A stretch of 64,000 nt of DNA from Imperialibacter roseus. GTDB lineage: Bacteria; Bacteroidota; Bacteroidia; Cytophagales; Cyclobacteriaceae. Location of the stretch: positions 4,254,417 to 4,318,416 of the forward strand of contig NZ_CP136051.1 in NCBI RefSeq assembly GCF_032999765.1. Reading direction: 5' to 3'. A program made the translations under genes and the position numbers. Under the pieces are notes generated by a model. That model was given only the letters and a program-made list of their open reading frames with translations. It ran no database searches and was not told the origin of the DNA. Below are positions 1 through 7,947 of this stretch, piece by piece (within the stretch, counting starts at the first letter, position 1; every line of letters starts with the position of its first letter).

Positions 1-2
1 TC

Positions 3-1013
3 AGGATCTTCGCTTACTTTATGAATAGCCTTGGCGCTTACAAAGTAGACAGAAGGAAGAAAAATTTAATCTACCTGGAAACACTCAAGACTTATTCGCA
101 GGAAGCTTTAAAATATGGCTGCCACAGCTTGTTCTTCCCTGGCGGCACCAGATCAAGATCGGGGGCTATTGAAACCCAACTTAAGCTTGGTTTGCTGAGC
201 ACAACAGTGGCTGCACAGCGGGAGCATTTTGAAGAAGACGAAGAGAAGGCCAAAAAGATTTTCATCGTGCCGGTAGTGCTCAACTATCATTTCGTTCTTG
301 AAGCGCCCAGCCTTATCAACGACTATCTTGAAAGAAAGGGTCAGGAGCGATACTATGTGGAAAATGATGAGTACTCCACGTCTTACAAAATCATCAAGTT
401 TCTGCTGAAGTTTTTCACCAGAGGCTCCGACATCTCTGTAAGTATTGGCAGGGCCATGGATGTGTTTGGCAACTATGTGGACAACCACGGCAACAGCCTC
501 GACAAGCAGGGAAACCCGATGGAAATAAAGGACTACTTCACCACTGATGGCCTAATCACTTTCGACGCACAGCGGGAGCAGGAATATACCCGTATTCTTG
601 CCAAAAGGATTGTAGAAGAGTATCACAAATACAACCGGGTATTTAGCAGCCACCTGGTAGCTTTCACAGCTTTTGAAATGATCAAAAGGAGAAACCCTGC
701 GCTTGATCTTTATAATCTGCTCCGCCTGCCAGATGAGGACACGGAAATTGACTACGCCGAGTTCAGAGAGACTTTCGGCAAGCTTAGAGAGGAAATATTC
801 CGCATGAAAGAAATGGGGAAAATCAATTTCGCCAGTCACCTTGACGGCCCCGTTGATGACGTGATCAAATACGGAATTGACAACTGCGGCATGTACCATG
901 CCCTGAGACCCATTTTGAAGAACAAAAAGGGAAATGTGACAACGCAGGACATGAACAGGCTTTTTTACTACTATAACCGGATGGATGGATATGACCTCGA
1001 AAAGTTCATCTAA
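3..1013 (+). CDS. PlsB-like glycerol-3-phosphate acyltransferase, N-terminus outside window
   Basis: The reading frame is open from the first bases of the window, so the gene starts upstream. The visible part reads RIFAYFMNSLGAYKVDRR and then FFPGGTRSRSG, which correspond to blocks II and III of the glycerolipid acyltransferase family (PlsB/DHAP acyltransferase branch). The catalytic HX4D block I must lie before the window. The roughly 200 residues after block III are longer than a PlsC protein would have, which favours a PlsB-like enzyme that acylates glycerol-3-phosphate at the membrane. The 3' end overlaps gpsA by 29 nt, and GpsA makes glycerol-3-phosphate, so substrate supply and first acylation are probably co-transcribed. 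The family is clear from the motifs; the exact acceptor is inferred. Confidence 0.8.
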   Translation, partial: RIFAYFMNSLGAYKVDRRKKNLIYLETLKTYSQEALKYGCHSLFFPGGTRSRSGAIETQLKLGLLSTTVAAQREHFEEDEEKAKKIFIVPVVLNYHFVLEAPSLINDYLERKGQERYYVENDEYSTSYKIIKFLLKFFTRGSDISVSIGRAMDVFGNYVDNHGNSLDKQGNPMEIKDYFTTDGLITFDAQREQEYTRILAKRIVEEYHKYNRVFSSHLVAFTAFEMIKRRNPALDLYNLLRLPDEDTEIDYAEFRETFGKLREEIFRMKEMGKINFASHLDGPVDDVIKYGIDNCGMYHALRPILKNKKGNVTTQDMNRLFYYYNRMDGYDLEKFI

Positions 1014-2046
1014 AGATCCGGTGGGCGTATTGGGCGCCGGCAGTTTCGGAACTGTGATAGCCAATATGCTGGCGGAAAAGACCGACGTAATACTTTATGC
1101 ACGCACGCCGGAAAGGGCCAAAAATATTAACGACAAGAGGGAAAGTTCCGGACAGGCCCTTCACGAAAGGATCACAGTGACCAACGACCTGGAGCTTGTT
1201 GCCAAGTCGTGTAATGTCATTTTCCCGGTTGTGCCTTCCGCCAACCTGCGGGAGCTCATCCGCCGCATGTCGCCCTATCTACGCCCCTACCATATCCTCA
1301 TCCACGGCACAAAGGGCTTCGATGTGAGCCTTCCTGACAACAAGCAGCTTAATGCCAACAGACCGCTTAGCCGGGATTATGTAAAGACCATGAGCGAAGT
1401 GATTATGGAGGAAAGCTCCGTCGTGAGAGTTGGCTGCCTCGCTGGCCCTAACCTCGCCGGTGAAATGGCAGCCCGGCAGCCTGCAGCTTCAGTGGTCGCC
1501 AGCCACTTTGACGAGGTGATCAATGCCGGCCAGCAATTGCTGAAAAATGAGCGTTTTCTCATTTATGGTAACAGTGACCTCATCGGTGTTGAGTTGTGTG
1601 GTGTACTTAAAAATATCATTGCTATTGGCGCTGGTGTTATCCACGGGCTCGGCCTGGGCGAAAACGCCAAAGCCCTGCTCATTAGCCGGGGCATGGTAGA
1701 AATGATCTATATCGGTCAGGCACTGGGCGGGAACACAAAAGCCTTTATCGGACTAGCCGGTGTCGGCGACCTCATCGCCACCTGCTCGAGCCAGCACAGC
1801 CGCAATTTTACCGTTGGCACAAGGCTGGCAAAGGGTGAGAAAATCAAAGACATCATCGAAAGCATGGAAGAGACTGCCGAAGGAGTGCGAACCATTGAAA
1901 TCGTCAAAAGCCTTTCGGAATTCTACAAAGTACGGTGCCCGATCACGGAGGCCTTGCACAACATCATCAATGAGGAGATGACTGTGGGAGACGCCACAAC
2001 TTACCTGATGAAATTCCCTTTCAGAGCGGAAATCGATTTTTTGTAG
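985..2046 (+). CDS. gpsA: NAD(P)-dependent glycerol-3-phosphate dehydrogenase
   Basis: This cytosolic enzyme reduces dihydroxyacetone phosphate to sn-glycerol-3-phosphate, the backbone of phospholipids. The N-terminal Rossmann motif is GAGSFGT (about residues 18-24). AGPNLAGEM and the segment GVELCGVLKNII, with the catalytic lysine, follow, and the C-terminal substrate domain contains GLAGVGDLIATC. The length of 353 residues is slightly above the usual 330-340. Three ATGs lie close together (981 out of frame, 985 and 991 in frame), so the start could be 985 or 991. It sits inside the end of the acyltransferase gene, which implies translational coupling. Confidence 0.95.
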   Translation: MDMTSKSSSKDPVGVLGAGSFGTVIANMLAEKTDVILYARTPERAKNINDKRESSGQALHERITVTNDLELVAKSCNVIFPVVPSANLRELIRRMSPYLRPYHILIHGTKGFDVSLPDNKQLNANRPLSRDYVKTMSEVIMEESSVVRVGCLAGPNLAGEMAARQPAASVVASHFDEVINAGQQLLKNERFLIYGNSDLIGVELCGVLKNIIAIGAGVIHGLGLGENAKALLISRGMVEMIYIGQALGGNTKAFIGLAGVGDLIATCSSQHSRNFTVGTRLAKGEKIKDIIESMEETAEGVRTIEIVKSLSEFYKVRCPITEALHNIINEEMTVGDATTYLMKFPFRAEIDFL

Positions 2047-2058
2047 GGCGGTAAAAGA

Positions 2059-2811
2059 TCATTTTTCCATCCAGGCTTTAAAAAAGCTGGCCTTTTCCTG
2101 GCTCACCACTACCTCTTCTTTTGGGCTGGGAATAAGTACCACACTGAGCTTTCCTTTTTCAAAACTCCGGTAACTCTCGATGGCTGAAATAGCCGCTATG
2201 TACTTCCGGTTAATTCGGAAAAAGGTGGCCGGGTCGAGGTCGGCTTCAATATCTGCCAGCGGCTTGTCCAGTATCAACTTCTCTCCTTCTCTATTCACAA
2301 GAAAGCTTACTTTGTGCTCAGAAAAAAAGTATTGAATATCCTCCACAGGCACCGATTTAAAGCTCACCCCCTTTTTTGCCACAAGCCTCTTTCTGAATTC
2401 GCTCTGCCCTTCCTGAACTGACCGTAGCGCATCAATCAGGTCAGAAGAAAAATGACTTTTCAGCTTCTCCAGCTTTGCAAATGCCTGCTGCAAATCAGCT
2501 TTTTTTAGTGGCTTCAGCAGGTAGTCAATACCATTCTGCCTGAATGCGTCGAGCATATATTGATCAAATGCAGTAGTGAAAATTACTGGACAGGTCACCG
2601 CCACTTTCTTAAAAATTTCAAAAGAAAGGCCATCGTTTAGCTGTATGTCCATGAACAACAGGTCAACCACAGGTGTCTCCTGAAGAAAGGCAACTGCCTC
2701 TTTCACACTTGTCGATTCATTGACAACGACTATGTCGTCACGCAACTTTTTCAGAAGAGAAATAAGTTGCTGCCTGGCAGGCACTTCGTCTTCTATGATA
2801 GCGACCTTCAT
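2059..2811 (-). CDS. LytTR-family response regulator
   Basis: This is a two-domain transcription regulator. The N-terminal receiver has the acidic pair in IIEDE, the phospho-acceptor aspartate in LLFMDIQLNDG (about residue 55), the threonine in FTTAFD and the lysine in YLLKPLKK. The C-terminal LytTR DNA-binding domain (about residues 145-250) includes VPVEDIQYFF and TFFRINRKYI. LytTR proteins bind pairs of short direct repeats. The gene start overlaps the end of the kinase gene by 4 nt, so the two form one operon and a cognate pair. No target can be named from the sequence. Confidence 0.92.
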   Translation of the reverse strand: MKVAIIEDEVPARQQLISLLKKLRDDIVVVNESTSVKEAVAFLQETPVVDLLFMDIQLNDGLSFEIFKKVAVTCPVIFTTAFDQYMLDAFRQNGIDYLLKPLKKADLQQAFAKLEKLKSHFSSDLIDALRSVQEGQSEFRKRLVAKKGVSFKSVPVEDIQYFFSEHKVSFLVNREGEKLILDKPLADIEADLDPATFFRINRKYIAAISAIESYRSFEKGKLSVVLIPSPKEEVVVSQEKASFFKAWMEK

Positions 2812-3839
2812 ACTTCAAGATAGGGCAATTTCACTTTAAACTCCTTCTCTGTTGCCTCAACAAGCACCTCCTTGCCGGTTAGCAGTCTGTAACGTTCTGT
2901 AAGATTTCGCAGCCCGATTCTGGAAGTACCTTTGAGGTGTTTGGCTTGCAGGTTGTTGGCCACTTCCACCCAACCATTATTAAGACGAAGGCGAATGACC
3001 AACGGCTCTTTTTCGCTAAATTCGTTATGCTTTACCGCATTCTCCAAAAGTAGCTGCAGGCTGATAGGTGCCATCAATTTGTTGGACTCATCAGCAATGT
3101 CCACATCAAAATGCACTCCGTCGCCAAACCTGATCCTTACCAATGTGAAATAGCTGTTAGCGAAAGCAATCTCCTCTTCAAGAGTTACCAGTTCCTTCTG
3201 TTTGTTCATAAGGATATACCTGTACACATCCGACAAGCTCTCATTGAACTGTAGTGCCCTGTCCCTATCGTTTTCTATCAAGTAGGCGAGTGTATTGAGC
3301 GAGTTGAACATGAAATGCGGGTCGATCTGGCTTTTCAAAATCTCGAGCTCAGCCTCCACTCTGGCTCGCTCCAGCTGCTCAAAAGCCAAAAGATCGGTCT
3401 GGCGTTCCTTGATCAGAAAGACTGTTTCGTAGGCATGCGTAACAAAAATAACGCAGATCACATTGGCCAGCGACACCAGCTGCACAGCATCCCAATCAAC
3501 CGGGCCCACCCCGGAAAACCAGTACCAGCCAACGATCAGCGCCACGGTCACTGGCGCAGTATAAAACACATTGGCTGCCACAAGAATGATCAGTTTTCTG
3601 ACAGGACTACTGAACCAGTCCATGTTTTCACGTTGCTTGAAAAGCAACCAGCGATTCCCCTGCCAGATGCTCCACGAAATGAAAATGAAGTAGATATAAC
3701 CAAACCAGTACATCCAGTCGGACACCCAAAGATCGCCAAACAGACCCGTGAAGTTGGGTATAAAAATACCGAAAGCAGGAATCCCTATCCAGCGGATAGT
3801 CCGGTCGTCGATGCGGGACAAGTGGCTTGAGTGCTTCAT
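2808..3839 (-). CDS. LytS/YehU-type sensor histidine kinase
   Basis: This membrane sensor kinase has about four hydrophobic segments in residues 10-150 and no large periplasmic loop. A coiled linker (residues about 155-165) leads to the His_kinase (PF06580) region. The phospho-histidine lies in SQIDPHFMFNSLN at about residue 175. The C-terminal ATPase part has LQLLLENAVKHN (N box) and a degenerate G box GTSRIGLRNL. Such kinases phosphorylate LytTR regulators, and one follows directly with a 4-nt overlap. In many Bacteroidota pairs of this type the signal is unknown, and this is true here. Confidence 0.92.
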   Translation of the reverse strand: MKHSSHLSRIDDRTIRWIGIPAFGIFIPNFTGLFGDLWVSDWMYWFGYIYFIFISWSIWQGNRWLLFKQRENMDWFSSPVRKLIILVAANVFYTAPVTVALIVGWYWFSGVGPVDWDAVQLVSLANVICVIFVTHAYETVFLIKERQTDLLAFEQLERARVEAELEILKSQIDPHFMFNSLNTLAYLIENDRDRALQFNESLSDVYRYILMNKQKELVTLEEEIAFANSYFTLVRIRFGDGVHFDVDIADESNKLMAPISLQLLLENAVKHNEFSEKEPLVIRLRLNNGWVEVANNLQAKHLKGTSRIGLRNLTERYRLLTGKEVLVEATEKEFKVKLPYLEV

Positions 3840-3887
3840 TTTCCTGTTTCGGAATGGGGAGATTCGGCTTCAGTAAATCCAGTTTTC

Positions 3888-3905
3888 ATCCTTAAAATTA
3901 AGGAT
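3888..3905. promoter_or_regulatory. Perfect inverted repeat between kinase and DUF1761 genes
   Basis: ATCCTTA-AAAT-TAAGGAT is a perfect palindrome with 7-bp arms and a 4-nt centre in the divergent intergenic region. It lies 40 nt before the DUF1761 ATG and about 50 nt before the kinase start. It could be an operator for a dimeric regulator or a short hairpin. About four such 7-4-7 repeats are expected by chance in 64 kb, so the support is its position. Confidence 0.35.
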
Positions 3906-3944
3906 TTAGCTTGTTTCAACACTTACTTTCAATACCCTACCAAT

Positions 3945-4349
3945 ATGACTGATTTATCGCAACTAAACTACCTGGCCATTTTCGTGGCAGCTTTCAGCGC
4001 TTTCCTTGTTGGGGGAGTTTGGTACTCCCCCATCCTCTTTGCCAAATCATGGATGAAAGAAAACAACTTCACAGATGATGACCTGAAAAGTGGGCAGGGC
4101 AAAATCTTCGGAACTGCTTTTGTGCTCGAGCTCATCATGGCCTTCAACCTGGCTGCTTTCATCGGAGCCGAATCAGACATTACTTTCGGATTAATTGCAG
4201 GCTTTCTGGCAGGCTTCGGCTGGGTGGCGCTTGGCATGGGTGTTACTTACCTTTTCGAACGGAAGTCCTTCCGCCTCTGGGCCATCAACGCTGGGTACCA
4301 GGTGGTATCCTTCACTGTGATGGGAGGAATTGTGGGGGTGTGGCATTGA
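3945..4349 (+). CDS. DUF1761 family membrane protein
   Basis: The protein has 134 residues with four predicted hydrophobic helices and the DUF1761 signature GGVWYSPILFAKSWM near the N-terminus. It also has the loop WMKENNFTDDDL after the first helix and paired glycine-rich helices around GFLAGFGWVALGMGVTYLFE. The frame is open further upstream to 3831, but that extension would overlap the divergent kinase gene and has no family resemblance, so the ATG at 3945 is preferred. The family is of unknown function and sits in the inner membrane. It is divergent from a LytS/LytTR pair, which may regulate it, but that is inference. Confidence 0.8.
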   Translation: MTDLSQLNYLAIFVAAFSAFLVGGVWYSPILFAKSWMKENNFTDDDLKSGQGKIFGTAFVLELIMAFNLAAFIGAESDITFGLIAGFLAGFGWVALGMGVTYLFERKSFRLWAINAGYQVVSFTVMGGIVGVWH

Positions 4350-4522
4350 CCGGATGCTTAATATCCACAACCAAAAGCTTGCTCGGAGGGTGTTCCAGGA
4401 TAAGGGTCATCATTCAACTATTTTCTTTGCATTAGGCTGCAACCAGTCGGAATTACCTGAAAACAGGTGTATTTTGCAATAATATGCCTTGAGTTGCACT
4501 GCTTCATTCAAAAAATAAGAAA

Positions 4523-4738
4523 ATGGAAACAATTACAATCGAATTGAAGAATAGCAAAGCTCTCAAACTAATTGAGGATCTTGAAGCACTTAGCCTTGTG
4601 AGAATTGTGAGAGAGCCGAAAACGGTTAAGGGTAAAAAGCTTTCAGAAAGACTCGCAGGAGCTATTTCCAGCAAGGAAGCTAGCGATATTGATACAGAGC
4701 TAGAGCAAATCAGGAGCGAGTGGAAAAGCAGTATTTAA
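4523..4738 (+). CDS. VapB-like antitoxin of a PIN-domain toxin pair
   Basis: This 71-residue acidic protein begins METITIELKNSKALKL and ends in a charged helix, EQIRSEWKSS. That is the usual form of short Bacteroidota antitoxins: an N-terminal strand that probably dimerises and binds DNA, and a C-terminal helix that binds and blocks the toxin. The next frame, opening with GTG inside its last codons, encodes a PIN-domain protein, which is the classical VapBC arrangement. Since that toxin frame carries a stop codon, the antitoxin may now be an orphan. Assignment rests on size, sequence style and neighbour, not on a diagnostic motif. Confidence 0.75.
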   Translation: METITIELKNSKALKLIEDLEALSLVRIVREPKTVKGKKLSERLAGAISSKEASDIDTELEQIRSEWKSSI

Positions 4739-5100
4739 TCGATACTAATGTAATAATTGACTTCACAGGTAACCGGCTAACAGGCGCTCCCAAGGTTTTA
4801 GTTGGTGAAGTTATTGATAGCCAACCTTAAATCTCGGTTATCAACAAAATTGAACTTCTGGGCTTTTCAGTTGTACCAATCGAGATTATCGAATTTATCG
4901 ACTCTTGTCAGGTTGTCGGGCTAAACGAAGAAATAATAGACCTCACTATTTCGATTAGGAAAAAGGCAAAAATAAAGCTGCCTGATGCGATTATAGCATC
5001 AACTTGTATCATACTTGATCTGACCCTAGTCACGAGAAATGAGGGCGATTTCGGTAAAATAGAAGGACTATCTTTGTTAAACCCCTGGACTTTGGCTTAA
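4720..5100 (+). pseudogene. VapC-like PIN-domain toxin interrupted by an in-frame TAA
   Basis: A 127-codon frame begins at GTG and overlaps the antitoxin by 19 nt. It encodes a PIN ribonuclease: QYLIDTNVIIDF (first metal-binding aspartate), NKIELLGF (glutamate), KLPDAIIAS (aspartate) and LTLVTRNEGDF (last aspartate), ending in LLNPW. Codon 37 is TAA (4828-4830), at a place where the family usually has an aromatic or hydrophobic residue before ISVINK. The stretch after LLGF also looks a few residues short. All four acidic positions and the frame survive, so the break is recent, or the stop is a sequencing error. PIN toxins cleave RNA, often tRNA or mRNA. Confidence 0.8.
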
Positions 5101-5208
5101 GACCAAAATCCAATCTATTTAACCCATATTCCGTCACACCCTCCAGTTGAGACAAGTTGCTAAATGATCCTTCCTTCATTGTTTTCGAAAGATGTACAAA
5201 AAATCTCA

Positions 5209-6444
5209 TCAACGGCTTTCCAGCCGCTCCAGCCGCTTCAGCATGGGTGGGTGCGAATAATGCACAAACACATACCAGGGATGTGGAAACAAGTTACTCA
5301 AGCTGTCAACCGATAGCTTTTTTAACGCAGTAGCCAAAGGCCGAGCTTCATAGGTCTCGGCCGCATAAGCGTCTGCTTCAAACTCATTCTTCCTGCTTAG
5401 CACGTTCATGAGAATGCCAAGGATTCTGGACACCGGGCTGTACAAAATACCGAAAGCGAGCAAATTCAAGTGGATAGCAGTGATGTCCCCACCCATGGCA
5501 AAGCTGACCTGCGAATTAAAAATCAGCAGAGACAAAAGATAAAGCATGACACCAGTTTGCAACACCCCAAGCACCAGCGAACCGATGATGTGCTTCTTTT
5601 TGTAGTGCCCCACCTCATGCGCCAGCACGGCTACCAACTCCTCCTCCGTATGCTTTTCCAACAGTGTATCGAAAAGCACGATTTTCTTCTTTTTGCCAAG
5701 ACCAGAAAAATAAGCGTTGGCCTTAGACGATCTTTTGGAGCCGTCAATTACGAAAATATTGGTCAATGGAAAATTGACTCCCTGGCTGTATTTGGTAATG
5801 GCCTCCCGAAGGGTTCCATCGGCCAGCGGCGTAAGCTTATTGAACAGAGGCACAATAACTGATGTGTAGAAAAGGTTTGCCAAAAGCATGAATACCACCA
5901 TTACCCCCCAGAAGTATATCCAGAAGTCCTTCCCTAAAAAGAGGATAAGAACGATGAGTATCCCTACAAGCAAGCCACCTAATATGATGGTGAGCAAGTA
6001 TCCTTTTAACTTGTCGAGCACGAAGGTCTTCGGGGTGGTTTTATTAAAGCCGTACTTCTCCTCGATGATAAAAACGTTATACAGCTGAAAGGGTAAGGTC
6101 AACAGGTCGGAAGCAAAGTAAAGCACAGCAAAAAAAGAAAGCGCCAGCGTGACCTCATTGCCTGTGTAGGCCCGCAACCATCCGTCAATCATGCCGAACC
6201 CACCTGTTAGTAATAAGGCGATCGTAACAACAAACGAAATGACGGTCGTGATCGACGAAAACTTTTCTTTGTCTCTCTGATAGGCCAGCGATTTCTGGTA
6301 TTTTTCTTCGTCGTAAATATCCTTAAACTGACTTGGCAAAGGCCTGTAGCTGCTCTTTCTATTGAGGTAAGAAAGTACTTCTTCTACTATAAAATCAAGC
6401 ACAATGATCCCCAGAAGGATCCATAATATTGTCTGTTTTTCCAT
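5209..6444 (-). CDS. M48-family zinc metallopeptidase (Ste24/CAAX protease type)
   Basis: This integral membrane zinc protease of 411 residues has the length and layout of Ste24/HtpX-related CAAX proteases. It has several N-terminal membrane segments, the conserved region KYGFNKTTPKTFVLDKLKG, and then the HEXXH motif in VLAHEVGHYKKKH (about residue 280). The third zinc ligand is the glutamate of NEFEADAYA about 75 residues later. Bacterial members degrade or clip membrane proteins; the CAAX function itself is eukaryotic. It stands alone, with the PorP/SprF gene upstream on the same strand but separated by a probable terminator. Confidence 0.9.
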   Translation of the reverse strand: MEKQTILWILLGIIVLDFIVEEVLSYLNRKSSYRPLPSQFKDIYDEEKYQKSLAYQRDKEKFSSITTVISFVVTIALLLTGGFGMIDGWLRAYTGNEVTLALSFFAVLYFASDLLTLPFQLYNVFIIEEKYGFNKTTPKTFVLDKLKGYLLTIILGGLLVGILIVLILFLGKDFWIYFWGVMVVFMLLANLFYTSVIVPLFNKLTPLADGTLREAITKYSQGVNFPLTNIFVIDGSKRSSKANAYFSGLGKKKKIVLFDTLLEKHTEEELVAVLAHEVGHYKKKHIIGSLVLGVLQTGVMLYLLSLLIFNSQVSFAMGGDITAIHLNLLAFGILYSPVSRILGILMNVLSRKNEFEADAYAAETYEARPLATALKKLSVDSLSNLFPHPWYVFVHYSHPPMLKRLERLESR

Positions 6445-6511
6445 GGTGACAGCTCGTATAAAAACAAATAGTCAGAAAACGTCAAAGGTTAATACCCGAA
6501 CTCATCGTTTG

Positions 6512-6533
6512 GAATAAACAGGCTTTCGCCTGC
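6512..6533 (-). terminator. Hairpin terminator after the PorP/SprF gene
   Basis: Read on the minus strand, CAGGC-GAAA-GCCTG forms a 5-bp GC-rich stem with a GNRA tetraloop, followed by TTTATT. It lies about 50 nt past the stop codon of the upstream minus-strand gene. The stem is short and the T-run weak. Confidence 0.5.
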
Positions 6534-6579
6534 TAAGTCTTTGCGTTTTTCAGTCCGAATGTAAGAGATCAAATATCAT

Positions 6580-7656
6580 TTAGAAAATAAATGGGATCGG
6601 GCAGCTCAGTTCTCTTACACTTCGGGGTGGCTTGCGGGGATCATTCCAGCTAAACGAATAGATAATGCTGATTTCATGCGCACCACCACTGCCAATGCCC
6701 AACCTGGAGAGCGTGTAATCGAAACTGTATCCAAAAGTGAAGTTGTTGTGCATCAGGCCCACCATGGCGATCAGCGCTTCATTATTAGGGAAGCCATTGA
6801 ACTGTTTGATTGGGATGCCACGGTACCACAAGCCGGTAATGAGTGGTTCAATCGTTACATAAGCTCCCAAATCCAGCTGGTCGTATAACCCTTGCTTCTT
6901 ATAGTTGAATGTGGGAGAAATACTTCTTTCTTGCCCGCCGTCCGTTTTTCCACGCTTAAATGGCCCCACGGGTAAATCAAATTTGTATCCCCCATGCACT
7001 GAGAATCTGCGTTGCAGGATGCTTCCTCCATCGTTTTGATAGCTCTGATCGGGTCGGGTGATATTGAACAGCGACGCACCCAACCAAACCCGGTCATCGA
7101 AGATAATACCCCCGAGGCCTAGATCGAAGTATCTGTTGCTGGCACTGGCGGGAAAACTTTCCATCGTTACAGGCCGCACCAAACCGTTTTCGTCGAACTG
7201 ATCTCCGAAAGTCAAATTATCGAAATTTAGATCCCTCGAAGTAAATGATCCTTGTATAGCCGGACGAAAAGTCCACTTGTAGTTTAGTCGCACCTGATAG
7301 GCATACTGAAGTGCTACCGAAGTTGACCTAAGCCCTTCAATCCCTTCTTTGTCGGTAGTAACGATTGCGCCAATGCTACTGTTGTAGTCCTCTAAATTGT
7401 AATCGAAAAAGGCTGAATAAGTCTCAAAACCGGCGCTGATACTGGGCCACTGATTACGGTAGTTAATGCCCGCCCTACCTCTTTGGTTAATGCCCGCCAA
7501 TCCAGGGTTGAGGTACAGCGGGGCAGCATAATACTGCGAGAACTGAGGGTCTTGCGCTTGTCCGTTGTTTGGAAATAAAGAGATGACTACAAACCAAATG
7601 GGTATGACTATAGCCCAATTGATTGACTTTAAAATACCCATGTTCCTGTTTAACAT
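6580..7656 (-). CDS. PorP/SprF family type IX secretion-associated outer-membrane protein
   Basis: The protein has a signal peptide (hydrophobic IVIPIWFVVISLF, cleavage after GQA) and then the family hallmark QDPQFSQYYAAPLYLNPGLAG. Regularly spaced aromatic beta strands continue to a terminal barrel strand, and ISIIYSFSW is near the end. PorP/SprF proteins sit in the outer membrane and are usually paired with a substrate that carries the type B type IX C-terminal domain. Here that partner is the divergent giant gene. The start is uncertain: the frame is open to 7734, but ATGs at 7656 and 7641 precede the signal peptide directly and are more likely. Confidence 0.88.
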   Translation of the reverse strand: MLNRNMGILKSINWAIVIPIWFVVISLFPNNGQAQDPQFSQYYAAPLYLNPGLAGINQRGRAGINYRNQWPSISAGFETYSAFFDYNLEDYNSSIGAIVTTDKEGIEGLRSTSVALQYAYQVRLNYKWTFRPAIQGSFTSRDLNFDNLTFGDQFDENGLVRPVTMESFPASASNRYFDLGLGGIIFDDRVWLGASLFNITRPDQSYQNDGGSILQRRFSVHGGYKFDLPVGPFKRGKTDGGQERSISPTFNYKKQGLYDQLDLGAYVTIEPLITGLWYRGIPIKQFNGFPNNEALIAMVGLMHNNFTFGYSFDYTLSRLGIGSGGAHEISIIYSFSWNDPRKPPRSVRELSCPIPFIF

Positions 7657-7865
7657 CTCCCGCAAAATATTAAATTTAAAATCATTTATGAAATAGACAC
7701 GGTATAAGGCATGACTAATCATCTCAATCTGCATTCAATATATTTGGCAAAAATTAGGTTGCCGTTTCGGCCTGGTCAATGATTACACCTTAAAATGGAA
7801 TGACAATTTCACATTACAGACAACTATCATATACTAACTCACCTATCCAACGTTCTATTTTTCAA

Positions 7866-7914
7866 CTGCAAACTTGCAGTTTAACCTGGAATAATCATCC
7901 ATTAATCAATGGAT
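7866..7914. promoter_or_regulatory. Two inverted repeats in the PorP/giant-protein divergent region
   Basis: CTGCAA-AC-TTGCAG (7866-7879) and ATCCATT-AATC-AATGGAT (7897-7914) are perfect palindromes 17 nt apart, 34-82 nt before the giant gene. A TAACTTTA stretch close to the Bacteroidota -7 box TAnnTTTG follows at 7920. The pair could be operators that set both divergent genes, or hairpins in the leader. Confidence 0.4.
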
Positions 7915-7947
7915 CATTCTAACTTTACTTAGCAAAACTAAAACAAC

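Noticed and set aside
5030-5212. 60-codon minus-strand frame after the PIN pseudogene
   Set aside because: It overlaps the PIN frame, which has clear catalytic motifs, and it resembles nothing known.
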